Positions 56,206 to 63,508 of a stretch of 64,000 bases of DNA are shown here, one piece after another. The notes under the pieces were generated by a model that saw nothing but the letters and a program-made list of their open reading frames with translations, was not told the origin of the DNA and searched no databases. Source of the stretch: Leeuwenhoekiella sp. (GTDB lineage Bacteria > Bacteroidota > Bacteroidia > Flavobacteriales > Flavobacteriaceae); the NCBI GenBank assembly GCA_002708845.1, contig PAPI01000032.1, positions 1 to 64,000 on the forward strand, read 5' to 3'. The translations under genes were made by a program, and so were the position numbers. Position 1 is the stretch's first letter, and the number at the start of each line of letters is the position of its first letter.

Positions 56206-56570
56206 GCTCCGAGATTCAGGAGCGATAGCGACGCGGAGCTGACGAGGCGGTTTTCGCCATAAGGCGAAAAATTCCTAAGCGAGGGGCTCTTTTCTTTTCT
56301 GCATCCGACGACCGCAGGGAGCCAAATGCACTGTCACGAAACAATCTTTAATGATTTAAACGACCTAAGAGTCTCTTAAGCAAACCGACGAAAGGAGGTT
56401 CACGAGCTCCAAAACCAATAAGCAACAGCGAGCTAAAGAAAATGAACAGAACATGCTGAAGCAACTTAAAATATATAAATCGAGGTACGAGGTTGACGAA
56501 CTCAAAAAAGCAATAAGCGACAGCGAGCTAAACCGACGACAGGAGGTTCACGAGCTCCAAAATAGTAAAC
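56206..56570 (+). repeat. Repeat mosaic block 5 (short module A and three module B copies)
   Basis: Module A here lacks the 92-base insert: TTTTCGCC (56251-56258), loop ATAA, GGCGAAAA (56263-56270). Module B copies begin at 56382, 56477 (degenerate) and 56530 (truncated). The linker AAAGAAAATGAACAGAA is shared with the copy at the left end of the window. Confidence 0.8.
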
Positions 56571-56595
56571 AAAAAAAAGAGCCCTTAAGGCTCTT
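56571..56595 (-). terminator. Intrinsic terminator of the rhodanese gene
   Basis: In minus-strand sense AAGAGCC, TTAAG, GGCTCTT forms a 7-bp stem directly followed by eight T. It lies 24 bases after the rhodanese stop and before the repeat mosaic. Confidence 0.82.
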
Positions 56596-56618
56596 CTATA
56601 CTATTTAAAACAAAAATC

Positions 56619-56939
56619 TTAATCCTCAGGATAAGCAACATCACCATCCCACTCCATAAAACCACCCATCAGATTATAGGTTGTTTCAAAGCCCAGCTGA
56701 TCCATCAATTGAGCAGCCTGCCCGCTTCGGTTACCTGAACGGCAGTAGACGTAATAGTTTTTAGACTTATCCAGTTTATTGACCTTATCAATAAAGCCCT
56801 GACCTTCATAAATATCAATATTATGCGAATCGGGGATGATTCCCTCGTCTACTTCATTTTGAGTGCGTACGTCCAATACAAAGGCATTATCGTCTGCGGC
56901 CAGTTTTCGGCGCCATTCTTCCTGGGTTAGATTTTTCAT
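56619..56939 (-). CDS. Rhodanese-like domain protein
   Basis: Single-domain rhodanese of 106 aa, a sulfur- or persulfide-transfer protein. The active-site loop YCRSGNRSGQAA carries the catalytic Cys. The N-terminal NAFVLDVRTQNEVDEGIIPD and the C-terminal LMGGFMEW are typical. I start at 56939 (MKNLTQEEW); nine extra residues upstream lack family character. No signal peptide. It is followed by a terminator and lies 63 bases downstream of a thioredoxin-fold gene. Confidence 0.9.
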   Translation of the reverse strand: MKNLTQEEWRRKLAADDNAFVLDVRTQNEVDEGIIPDSHNIDIYEGQGFIDKVNKLDKSKNYYVYCRSGNRSGQAAQLMDQLGFETTYNLMGGFMEWDGDVAYPED

Positions 56940-57002
56940 AAATTTCTTTTTGAGGTTGAATACCAAAGTTAAGGCATTGGCTATTTTCTTCCTAAATTTT
57001 AT

Positions 57003-57623
57003 TTAGGCTTTGATGGAGCAACCTATGGCTTTGGTGTTGCTGGGCTCAACCGGTTTACCGGCAAGAAGAGCCTCAACTGCATCTACTACAAAGCGCTTGG
57101 TTACTGTAGCCTCATCGCGGGCACTATCGTCTATAGCTCCTATATATCGTACCATCAGGGATGCACCTTCTTTTTGCAAGATGTATACATGCGGGGTTTT
57201 GGTTGCTCCGTATTGCGGGTATATCTCCTGATTTTCGTCAAAAAGATAGGGAAAAGTGAAACCCTTTTCGCGGGCACGCTCCTGCATAGCCTCATAACTG
57301 TCACCGGGCTGGACTTCAGGATTATTAGGATTGATCGCAATCACCGGATAGCCTTTAGACTTAAATTGTTTATCTAGTGCAATGATGCGGTCTTCGTTAG
57401 CGATAGCAAACGGGCAGGTGTTGCAGGTAAAAACCAAAATAAATCCTTTGGCTTCTTCAAAATCGGCGAGTGAAACCAGCGTTCCGTTTACATTCTTCAG
57501 GCTAAAGTCTGTAGCGACATCTCCCACTTCATAGCCGCTCTCAAACGTATCAATTTGGGTAATAGCAAATGCTGAAACAACCAATAGTAAGGTTAAAACA
57601 ACAAGAATTTTTAGGGATTTCAT
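57003..57623 (-). CDS. Exported thioredoxin-fold (peroxiredoxin-like) protein
   Basis: AhpC/TSA-redoxin type protein with an N-terminal membrane or signal segment (ILVVLTLLLVVSAFAI). The active-site region FTCNTCPFAIANEDRI has a CNTC pair in the position of the peroxiredoxin Cys, then AINPNNPEVQPGDS and KTPHVYILQKEG. This is the PRX-like-1 pattern often annotated as thioredoxin family protein. Length 206 aa. It lies 12 bases after the next redoxin gene, so they form an operon. Confidence 0.85.
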   Translation of the reverse strand: MKSLKILVVLTLLLVVSAFAITQIDTFESGYEVGDVATDFSLKNVNGTLVSLADFEEAKGFILVFTCNTCPFAIANEDRIIALDKQFKSKGYPVIAINPNNPEVQPGDSYEAMQERAREKGFTFPYLFDENQEIYPQYGATKTPHVYILQKEGASLMVRYIGAIDDSARDEATVTKRFVVDAVEALLAGKPVEPSNTKAIGCSIKA

Positions 57624-57635
57624 CGCATTACTAGT

Positions 57636-58178
57636 TTAATCATTAAAGTCGCTTTTAAAAGAAAGTAATTCATGTTCCAGCGCCGGATATTCAAATGTAC
57701 GCTCGTAAAAGCGGTATTCTTCTGAACTAATGAGTACCGTTGCCGGTATAGCTCCACTCCAGTCTTCTGATACCTTTGGGATCCAGACATCTCCGTGCGG
57801 GTCATCAAGTAGAATCACATCAGACTTAAGCTGGTTTTTAAGAATAAAAGGAATCAATTTCTCCTGAACCTGATCGGGAAAATCAAGACTGACCAGTATA
57901 ACCTCAACCTTTTTATCTTTATATTTTTCGTGTAAGGTTTCAAAAGCAGGCAACTCGGCCAAACACGGCTTACACCAGGTAGCCCAAAAGTTTACAACCC
58001 GCACCACATCCTTATCATTTACAGTTAAAAAAGGCTCGAAGTGGTCAAAATCATAAACAGCCAATTCGTACCTCTGCTCTTCCAGCACTTTTAAAGGTTT
58101 TGGCAACTCCCTCCCCTTGGTAGCATTGGTGCAACCCAGAGACAAAAAAGCAACCAATAAAATTAAATATGATCTCAA
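57636..58178 (-). CDS. TlpA-like thiol-disulfide oxidoreductase, lipoprotein
   Basis: Membrane-anchored periplasmic thioredoxin-fold protein. A lipobox LSLGC is at 13-17. The redox motif NFWATWCKPCLAELP (CKPC) is near 90-100, and cis-Pro is in GAIPATVLIS. Length 180 aa fits TlpA/ResA-like proteins, which reduce disulfides in the periplasm. It is first in the minus-strand group with the PRX-like protein, divergent from marR. Confidence 0.88.
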   Translation of the reverse strand: MRSYLILLVAFLSLGCTNATKGRELPKPLKVLEEQRYELAVYDFDHFEPFLTVNDKDVVRVVNFWATWCKPCLAELPAFETLHEKYKDKKVEVILVSLDFPDQVQEKLIPFILKNQLKSDVILLDDPHGDVWIPKVSEDWSGAIPATVLISSEEYRFYERTFEYPALEHELLSFKSDFND

Positions 58179-58327
58179 AAAATCAGTTTAAACCGGTTCA
58201 AAGCGGCTAAAACTAGTGTAAATCAACTGTTTTTGCACAGCCTTTAAGATTTGTATAACAGTTTATACGTCCCAGCTGACAAAAATTCGATGAGCTTCTT
58301 AATAAGGAGTTAAACTCAATCGCTTTA

Positions 58328-58369
58328 CTTGCCAGAAAAGAACTTTAGTATACATTTGTATATACAAAT
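58328..58369 (+). promoter_or_regulatory. marR promoter and palindromic MarR-type operator
   Basis: A perfect 16-bp palindrome ATTTGTATATACAAAT (58354-58369) lies just before marR. It overlaps a Bacteroidota -7 element TACATTTG (58351-58358), with CTTG at -33 (58328-58331) at the ideal 19-base spacing. A MarR dimer there would block its own transcription. The same operator with one change lies before yceI. Confidence 0.75.
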
Positions 58370-58384
58370 ATTGTATAGACGATA

Positions 58385-58843
58385 ATGACGATTGAAGAAG
58401 CTTTACATATTAGTGCGAAACTGGATTTAGAATCCAAGACGGCAATAAACCTGCAATACACTTCCCGCCTGCTGGAAGAAAAGTTTGCTGGCTTATTAAA
58501 AGAATACGATTTGACTACACCCCAGTTTAACGTACTTCGCATCCTAAGGGGACAAAAAGGAAACCCTGCTAGTTTAGCCTGTATTCAGGAACGTATGGTA
58601 GATCGCAACAGCAACACCACCCGTCTGGTAGATAAACTCATTAAAAAAGAATGGGTCAAGCGCAGGGTTTGTCCAGATAACCGAAGAATGGTTGAAATTG
58701 AAATAACCGCTGAAGGTCTTGCTGTTCTCAAACAACTGGATCCGCTTACCCGGGAGCTTAACGCTAAAAATGTAGAAGCACTAACAGAAGAAGAATTAGT
58801 AACCCTAAATACCCTTTTAGATAAATTAAAAACCAATGAGTAA
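58385..58843 (+). CDS. MarR-family transcriptional regulator
   Basis: Winged-helix dimeric repressor of 152 aa. The DNA-binding part runs QFNVLRILRGQKGNPASLAC, IQERMVDRNSNTTRLVDKLI and wing VCPDNRRMVEIEIT. No conserved peroxide-sensing Cys was noted near the N-terminus, so the signal is unknown. It overlaps the nitroreductase gene by eight bases and has a palindromic operator immediately upstream, implying autoregulation. Confidence 0.9.
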   Translation: MTIEEALHISAKLDLESKTAINLQYTSRLLEEKFAGLLKEYDLTTPQFNVLRILRGQKGNPASLACIQERMVDRNSNTTRLVDKLIKKEWVKRRVCPDNRRMVEIEITAEGLAVLKQLDPLTRELNAKNVEALTEEELVTLNTLLDKLKTNE

Positions 58844-59468
58844 TTATTTAGATCATTTAAACTGGCGCTATGCCACCAAAAAATTTGATGCCGACAAAAA
58901 AATCAAGGCTGAAGATTTAGAAACCCTGAAAAAAGCCGTTCAACTTTCTGCATCTTCCTACGGACTTCAACCTTATAAAATTTTGGTTGTGCAGGACGAA
59001 AAAATCAAAGCAAAGCTGAAAGAGGCCGGGTACGATCAAACGCAGTTTACCGATGCTTCAGAAATTTTTGTATTTGCACATCAAACCGATTTTGGCGCAG
59101 AACTGGTAGACTCTTACATCCAGTTGGCTGCAGATGCCAATGGCGTTAAGCCGGAAGATATGGAGCAATATGCCAATTTGATGAAGAACTCATTGCTCAA
59201 CCTGCCGCAGGAAGCAAAAGCAGGCTGGACAGCCCGTCAGGCTTATCTGGCACTGGGCAACCTTTTAAGCGCTGCCGCAGCTCATAAAATTGACGCCTGC
59301 CCAATGGAAGGCTTTAACGCCGATGCATTTGATGAAATTCTAAATCTTAAGGACACCAACTTACACGCTGTTGCTGTTGTTGCTGTAGGATACCGCAGCG
59401 AAGAAGACAAACATCAGCACGATCCTAAAGTAAGAAGACCTCAGGAGGAATTATTCAAAACCATTTAA
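58836..59468 (+). CDS. Nitroreductase-family NAD(P)H-dependent oxidoreductase
   Basis: FMN-containing oxidoreductase of the NfsB type. The FMN-phosphate contact RYATKKFDADKKI is at 11-23, SASSYGLQPYKILVV follows at about 39-53, and QAYLALGNLLSAAAAHKIDACPMEGFN (read in two pieces) is the dimer region. Length 210 aa is typical. It is translationally coupled to marR and likely induced with it, so the substrate is probably a quinone, nitro compound or other electrophile sensed by the regulator. Confidence 0.9.
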   Translation: MSNYLDHLNWRYATKKFDADKKIKAEDLETLKKAVQLSASSYGLQPYKILVVQDEKIKAKLKEAGYDQTQFTDASEIFVFAHQTDFGAELVDSYIQLAADANGVKPEDMEQYANLMKNSLLNLPQEAKAGWTARQAYLALGNLLSAAAAHKIDACPMEGFNADAFDEILNLKDTNLHAVAVVAVGYRSEEDKHQHDPKVRRPQEELFKTI

Positions 59469-59485
59469 TTTTTTTTTAGTCAAAC

Positions 59486-59501
59486 ATTTGTACATACAAA
59501 T
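59486..59501 (+). promoter_or_regulatory. Second MarR-type operator upstream of yceI
   Basis: ATTTGTACATACAAAT differs from the marR operator in one base and lies 14 bases before the yceI start. It overlaps a possible -7 box (AACATTTG). This suggests that yceI belongs to the same regulon. Confidence 0.7.
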
Positions 59502-59515
59502 AAAATCCTAAACCT

Positions 59516-60082
59516 ATGAAAACAGTAAAATCAATTTTAATTCTTGCAGTAGCAGTAGGCACTGCATCATTCACAACAAAAGCAATTATGGAAAAAGTAA
59601 GCGTAAAAACAAGTTCAATCACCTGGACCGGTAAAAAAGTAACCGGTAAGCACGTAGGAACCATTGACCTGAAAGACGGGTTCTTTACAATGGAAAGCGA
59701 CAACATCACCGGTGGTGAGTTTCATATCGATATGACCAGTATTGCATGCACCGATCTTTCCGGAGACAGCAAAGGCCAATTAGAAGGACACTTAAAAAGT
59801 GATGATTTCTTTGGTGTTGAAAACTACCCTACTGCAAAACTGGTTATCACCAATGCAGTTAAAGAAGGTAATACCTATACTGTAACCGGAGATCTCACGA
59901 TCAAAAAAACCACAGAGCCGGTAACTTTTGAACTGGAGCGCGCCGGTAACAACTTCAGTACGGTGTTAACCATAGACCGCAGTAAATACGATGTGCGTTA
60001 CGGTTCGGGAAGTTTCTTTGATAATTTAGGGGATAAGACCATCTACGATGACTTTACCTTAGACATCAATCTGTCTATCTAA
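59516..60082 (+). CDS. YceI-family periplasmic lipid-binding-like protein
   Basis: Secreted lipocalin-like protein of 188 aa. A signal peptide ends near residue 20 (AVGTASFTTKA). The beta-barrel signature runs SSITWTGKKVTGKHVGTIDL, GGEFHIDMTSIACTD, LEGHLKSDDFFGVENYP and FSTVLTIDRSKYDVRYGSGS. Members bind isoprenoid-like molecules and are often stress-induced. An operator matching that of marR precedes it, linking it to the nitroreductase. Confidence 0.92.
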   Translation: MKTVKSILILAVAVGTASFTTKAIMEKVSVKTSSITWTGKKVTGKHVGTIDLKDGFFTMESDNITGGEFHIDMTSIACTDLSGDSKGQLEGHLKSDDFFGVENYPTAKLVITNAVKEGNTYTVTGDLTIKKTTEPVTFELERAGNNFSTVLTIDRSKYDVRYGSGSFFDNLGDKTIYDDFTLDINLSI

Positions 60083-60110
60083 AATTTTTCAGAACTTAAT
60101 TCCGATTTTG

Positions 60111-60141
60111 TTTGTTAACTAAGTAGCTATTTTTATCTTTG
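60111..60141 (+). promoter_or_regulatory. trp operon promoter (TTTG-N19-TAnnTTTG)
   Basis: TTTG at 60111-60114, a 19-base spacer, and TATCTTTG at 60134-60141 match the Bacteroidota primary-sigma consensus exactly. Transcription would start at about 60146-60148, only a few bases before the leader-peptide ATG at 60150. Confidence 0.75.
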
Positions 60142-60149
60142 ATGCACTT

Positions 60150-60197
60150 ATGAAAAACAGAATCACAAATACCTGGTGGTGGATCTCGCAACTTTAA
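60150..60197 (+). CDS. trpL: trp leader peptide with three consecutive Trp codons
   Basis: A 15-residue frame, MKNRITNTWWWISQL then TAA. Trp codons are at 60174-60182. It lies 128 bases ahead of trpE, followed by an intrinsic terminator. In enterobacterial attenuation the ribosome stalls at Trp codons when charged tRNA-Trp is scarce; this peptide has the right form. It is below usual gene-finder size limits. No Shine-Dalgarno site is seen and the promoter places the transcript start almost at the ATG, so translation may be leaderless. Confidence 0.82.
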   Translation: MKNRITNTWWWISQL

Positions 60198-60198
60198 A

Positions 60199-60266
60199 GT
60201 CGTGATGCAACCTCGTATTTGATAAATACAATACTATAAAGGCCTGTCTCACGACAGGCTTTTTTT
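60199..60266 (+). promoter_or_regulatory. trp attenuator: antiterminator strand and intrinsic terminator
   Basis: The terminator is GCCTGTC (60242-60248), loop TCAC, GACAGGC (60253-60259), then seven T. The stem extends on the A/T side. GTCGTGA at 60199-60205, two bases after the leader stop, is exactly complementary to TCACGAC at 60249-60255, which covers the loop and part of the terminator's 3' arm. A ribosome at the stop codon would mask this strand and permit termination; a ribosome stalled at the Trp codons would leave it free to pair and prevent termination. Confidence 0.8.
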
Positions 60267-60267
60267 G

Positions 60268-60286
60268 TTTTCCGCAAAGCGGAAAA
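60268..60286 (+). other. Second hairpin in the trp leader
   Basis: Perfect 8-bp stem TTTTCCGC, loop AAA, GCGGAAAA, one base after the terminator's T-run. It could be a dispersed-repeat hairpin, as its style resembles module A elsewhere, or take part in leader folding or mRNA stability. Confidence 0.55.
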
Positions 60287-60324
60287 AACATGAAACAACT
60301 TAAGGTCGTTAAAACAATAGAAAG

Positions 60325-61722
60325 ATGAAATTCACCCTGAAGACCCACAGTAAAAAAATACTGGCAGATACCATTACTCCGGTTTCGGTTTACCTGCGCT
60401 TGCGCGATAAATTCCCTAATAGCTTACTGCTCGAGAGTAGCGATTACCGGGCCAATGACAATACCTTCAGCTACATTTGCTGCAATCCCATCGCTTCCAT
60501 CTCGGTACAAAAGGAGCAGATCAAAGAAGTTTTTCCTGACGAAAGCATGCAGCATACCCCTATCGATTCAGATACCGATGTGGTGGGGATCATAGAAGGC
60601 TTTGCCCAAAAGTTTGAAACCCAAAACAACGATCGTAAGTTCATTCAAAACGGACTCTTTGGCTATATGAGTTACGATGCGGTGCGCTATTTTGAAGATA
60701 TCGAAATAACTAAAAAGGAAGGCGCACTTGAGATTCCCGACATCTACTATGCGGTGTATCAAAACATCATCGCCATCAACCACTTCAACAACGAAGCCTA
60801 CATTTTTTCGCACACCTATGAGGGTGAAAACAACCTTGATCAAATCGCACAACTGCTTACCGTAAAGAGTTTCGCTGAATATTCGTTTAAGCTGGAAGGC
60901 GAGCGCGAGTCGATAATGACTGATGAAGCCTTTGTTGACCTGGTGCAAACATGTAAAAAGCATTGCCAGCGTGGGGATGTGTTTCAAATTGTACCTTCCA
61001 AGCGTTTTTCACAAAGCTTTAGTGGTGATGAGTTTAACGTATACCGAAGCCTGCGCAGCGTAAACCCGTCTCCCTATCTGTTTTATTTCGACTACGGAAA
61101 CTTTAAAATATTTGGCAGTTCACCTGAAGCACAACTTATCGTTCAGGATGGCAAAGCCGAAATTCATCCCATCGCCGGAACCTTCAAACGTACCGGTAAT
61201 GACGAGCAGGATGCGGCATTAGCCAAAAAATTATCTGAAGACGCCAAAGAAAACAGCGAGCACGTCATGCTGGTTGATCTCGCCCGAAACGACCTAAGCC
61301 GAAACGGAAGTGATGTCAAAGTAGAGACCTACCGTGAAGTACAGTTTTTCTCACATGTGATTCATTTGGTAAGTAAAGTTACCGGAACCAAACATCCCGA
61401 AACCTCAACCATGCGTGTGGTGGCAGACACCTTTCCCGCTGGTACACTAAGCGGAGCGCCTAAACACAATGCGATGAAATTGCTGGAGAACTACGAACCC
61501 ATAAACCGTGATTTTTACGGAGGTGCCATTGGCTTTATGGATTTTAACGGCAATTTTAATCACGCGATTATCATCCGTTCCTTTTTAAGCAAAAATCACA
61601 AATTACACTATCAGGCAGGTGCCGGTGTGGTAAGCGATAGTGTTCCAGAAAAAGAGCTGGAAGAAGTGTATAATAAACTGGGCGCACTCACCAAAGCCCT
61701 CAAACTGGCAGAAGAGATTTAG
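60325..61722 (+). CDS. trpE: Anthranilate synthase component I
   Basis: Converts chorismate to anthranilate with ammonia from TrpG. LLLESSD at 34-40 is the Trp feedback-binding motif, suggesting allosteric inhibition. The chorismate-binding domain has QIVPSKRFSQSF, NPSPYLFYFDYG, IAGTFKRTG, DLARNDLSRNG and FPAGTLSGAPK. Length 465 aa is typical. It is first in the trp operon behind the attenuator. Confidence 0.96.
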   Translation: MKFTLKTHSKKILADTITPVSVYLRLRDKFPNSLLLESSDYRANDNTFSYICCNPIASISVQKEQIKEVFPDESMQHTPIDSDTDVVGIIEGFAQKFETQNNDRKFIQNGLFGYMSYDAVRYFEDIEITKKEGALEIPDIYYAVYQNIIAINHFNNEAYIFSHTYEGENNLDQIAQLLTVKSFAEYSFKLEGERESIMTDEAFVDLVQTCKKHCQRGDVFQIVPSKRFSQSFSGDEFNVYRSLRSVNPSPYLFYFDYGNFKIFGSSPEAQLIVQDGKAEIHPIAGTFKRTGNDEQDAALAKKLSEDAKENSEHVMLVDLARNDLSRNGSDVKVETYREVQFFSHVIHLVSKVTGTKHPETSTMRVVADTFPAGTLSGAPKHNAMKLLENYEPINRDFYGGAIGFMDFNGNFNHAIIIRSFLSKNHKLHYQAGAGVVSDSVPEKELEEVYNKLGALTKALKLAEEI

Positions 61723-61763
61723 ACCCAATTCAAAAAAATAAAGAATACTAAATAAAAGTACTA

Positions 61764-62342
61764 ATGGCGCAGCCAATTAAAATATTAGTCATCGATAATT
61801 ACGACAGTTTTGTGTACAATCTGGTGCATTATCTGGAAGAGTTAGATTGTGTAGTGACGGTAAAACGAAACGACCAACTCAAACTTGAGGAAGTTGCAGA
61901 CTATGACAAGGTGTTGCTTTCACCGGGTCCCGGTATTCCTGATGAAGCCGGACTTTTAAAAGCGATTATAAAAGAATACGCTCCGTCAAAAAGTATGTTT
62001 GGTGTCTGTCTGGGACAGCAGGCTATCGGCGAAGTTTTTGGCGGAAGCCTAATCAATTTGGATAAAGTTTTTCACGGAGTAGCCACTTCGGCAAAACAGG
62101 TGGTCGATGACGAGCCGCTATTTAGAGACGTTCCGAAGGAATTTGAAATAGGCCGCTATCACTCCTGGGTTGTTGCTCCGGAAGATTTTCCGGAAGAATT
62201 AGAAATCACTTCGGTAGATGATAACGGACAAATCATGTCGCTGAGACATCGTAACTACGATGTGCGCGGCGTGCAATTCCATCCCGAATCGGTACTCACA
62301 CCAGAAGGAAAAAAAATGATCAAAAATTGGGTAAATAGCTAA
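61764..62342 (+). CDS. trpG: Anthranilate synthase component II (glutamine amidotransferase)
   Basis: Class I amidotransferase that supplies ammonia to TrpE. ILVIDNYDSFVYNLVHYL opens the protein, the nucleophile Cys82 is in FGVCLGQQAIGE, and His173/Glu175 are in VQFHPES. Length 192 aa is the usual separate subunit. The gene is 41 bases downstream of trpE. The same protein may serve para-aminobenzoate synthase. Confidence 0.95.
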   Translation: MAQPIKILVIDNYDSFVYNLVHYLEELDCVVTVKRNDQLKLEEVADYDKVLLSPGPGIPDEAGLLKAIIKEYAPSKSMFGVCLGQQAIGEVFGGSLINLDKVFHGVATSAKQVVDDEPLFRDVPKEFEIGRYHSWVVAPEDFPEELEITSVDDNGQIMSLRHRNYDVRGVQFHPESVLTPEGKKMIKNWVNS

Positions 62343-62353
62343 TCGTTTTTCTA

Positions 62354-62470
62354 TTTCCGCCCTTCGACTGTCGCTCAGGCTAGACTTCGGCGGAAATCTT
62401 ATAAAACACAATTACAAACATCAAAAATAATTCTCTCCCCTGGAGAGAGATGCCCAACGGGCAGAGAGGG
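62354..62470. repeat. Palindromic dispersed repeats between trpG and trpD
   Basis: An outer stem TTTCCGCC (62354-62361) and GGCGGAAA (62389-62396) is followed by hairpins CTCTCC/GGAGAG (62433-62447) and GCCC/GGGC (62452-62462). They sit inside the operon and end four bases before the trpD ATG. They are dispersed-repeat in style and create the false upstream Met at 62450. Confidence 0.65.
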
Positions 62471-62473
62471 CTT

Positions 62474-63472
62474 ATGAAAACAATATTAAACAGACTCATC
62501 AATCACGATCAGCTTACCAAAACGGAAGCATGTGAAGTATTGGTCAATATTTCAGAAGGAAAATACAACACCAGTCAGATTGCGGCTTTTATGACCGTAT
62601 ATATGATGCGTAGCATTACGGTTGAGGAACTTGCGGGTTTTAGAGATGCCTTACTTGATTTATGCATCGCTGTTCCCTTTGAGGGATATAATGCGATTGA
62701 TTTATGCGGTACGGGTGGTGACGGCAAAGACACCTTTAACATCTCGACGTTGTCTTCATTTGTTGCGGCAGGCGCCGGAATCCATGTAACCAAACACGGA
62801 AACTACGGAGTCTCCTCAGTAAGTGGTAGTAGTAATGTGATGGAGCATTTGGGTATTAAATTCAGTAATGAAAAGGATTTCCTGAAGCGATGCCTGGATG
62901 AAGCCGGTATTTGCGTATTGCATGCTCCCCTCTTTCACCCGGCGATGAAAAACGTAGGTCCCATTCGCCGCGAACTCGGTGTAAAAACCTTTTTCAACAT
63001 GTTGGGCCCGATGGTAAATCCGGCATTTCCAGACAACCAATTGGTTGGGGTATTTAACCTGGAACTGGCCCGTATGTACGGGTATCTTTATCAAAAAACC
63101 GATAAGAATTTTACCATTTTACACAGTATTGATGGCTATGATGAAATCTCGCTTACCGGAGAGACCAAAGCCATTCGAAACAGTAGCGAACGTATGTTGA
63201 CTGCGGAAGATTTTGGAGTTGAAACCATAAAACAGGAACAGATTTATGGCGGAGACAGTATCGAGTCTTCAGCAGCCATCTTTAAAAAAGTAATCAGTGG
63301 CAAAGGCACCGAAGCGCAAAACAATGTGGTAGCTGCAAATGCAGGAATGGCCATCGCAACGGTAAAAAACCTCGACCCTAAAGCAGGTTTTAACATCGCC
63401 AAAGAATCCCTGCTCAGCGGTAAAGCCTTAGATCGCTTAGAGAAACTAATTCAACTTAGCTCGCGCGTCTAA
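62474..63472 (+). CDS. trpD: Anthranilate phosphoribosyltransferase
   Basis: Adds phosphoribosyl to anthranilate. The PRPP-binding motif CGTGGDGKDTFNIST and KHGNYGVSSVSGSSNVMEHL (where many enzymes have KHGNRA) are present, with GVKTFFNMLGPMVNP and GYDEISLTG later. I start at 62474 (MKTILNRL), 332 aa, because the longer start at 62450 lies in a repeat. It is separated from trpG by 131 bases of repeats. Confidence 0.95.
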   Translation: MKTILNRLINHDQLTKTEACEVLVNISEGKYNTSQIAAFMTVYMMRSITVEELAGFRDALLDLCIAVPFEGYNAIDLCGTGGDGKDTFNISTLSSFVAAGAGIHVTKHGNYGVSSVSGSSNVMEHLGIKFSNEKDFLKRCLDEAGICVLHAPLFHPAMKNVGPIRRELGVKTFFNMLGPMVNPAFPDNQLVGVFNLELARMYGYLYQKTDKNFTILHSIDGYDEISLTGETKAIRNSSERMLTAEDFGVETIKQEQIYGGDSIESSAAIFKKVISGKGTEAQNNVVAANAGMAIATVKNLDPKAGFNIAKESLLSGKALDRLEKLIQLSSRV

Positions 63473-63508
63473 TAGGTAATAGCAATAAAAATAATAATAG
63501 TAGTCGTT

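Larger units (their letters stand above)
55583..56618. other. Non-coding region dominated by repeat mosaic
   Basis: No gene. After about 150 bases of AT-rich upstream sequence, two consecutive mosaic units occupy the rest (see the separate entries), ending at the rhodanese terminator. Confidence 0.7.

Noticed and set aside
52117-56618. Insertion sequence or integrative element
   Set aside because: Many repeats, but no transposase, integrase or target duplication was found.
62450-62473. Upstream ATG for trpD
   Set aside because: The eight added residues derive from a GCCC/GGGC hairpin repeat; the conserved protein begins at MKTILNRL.
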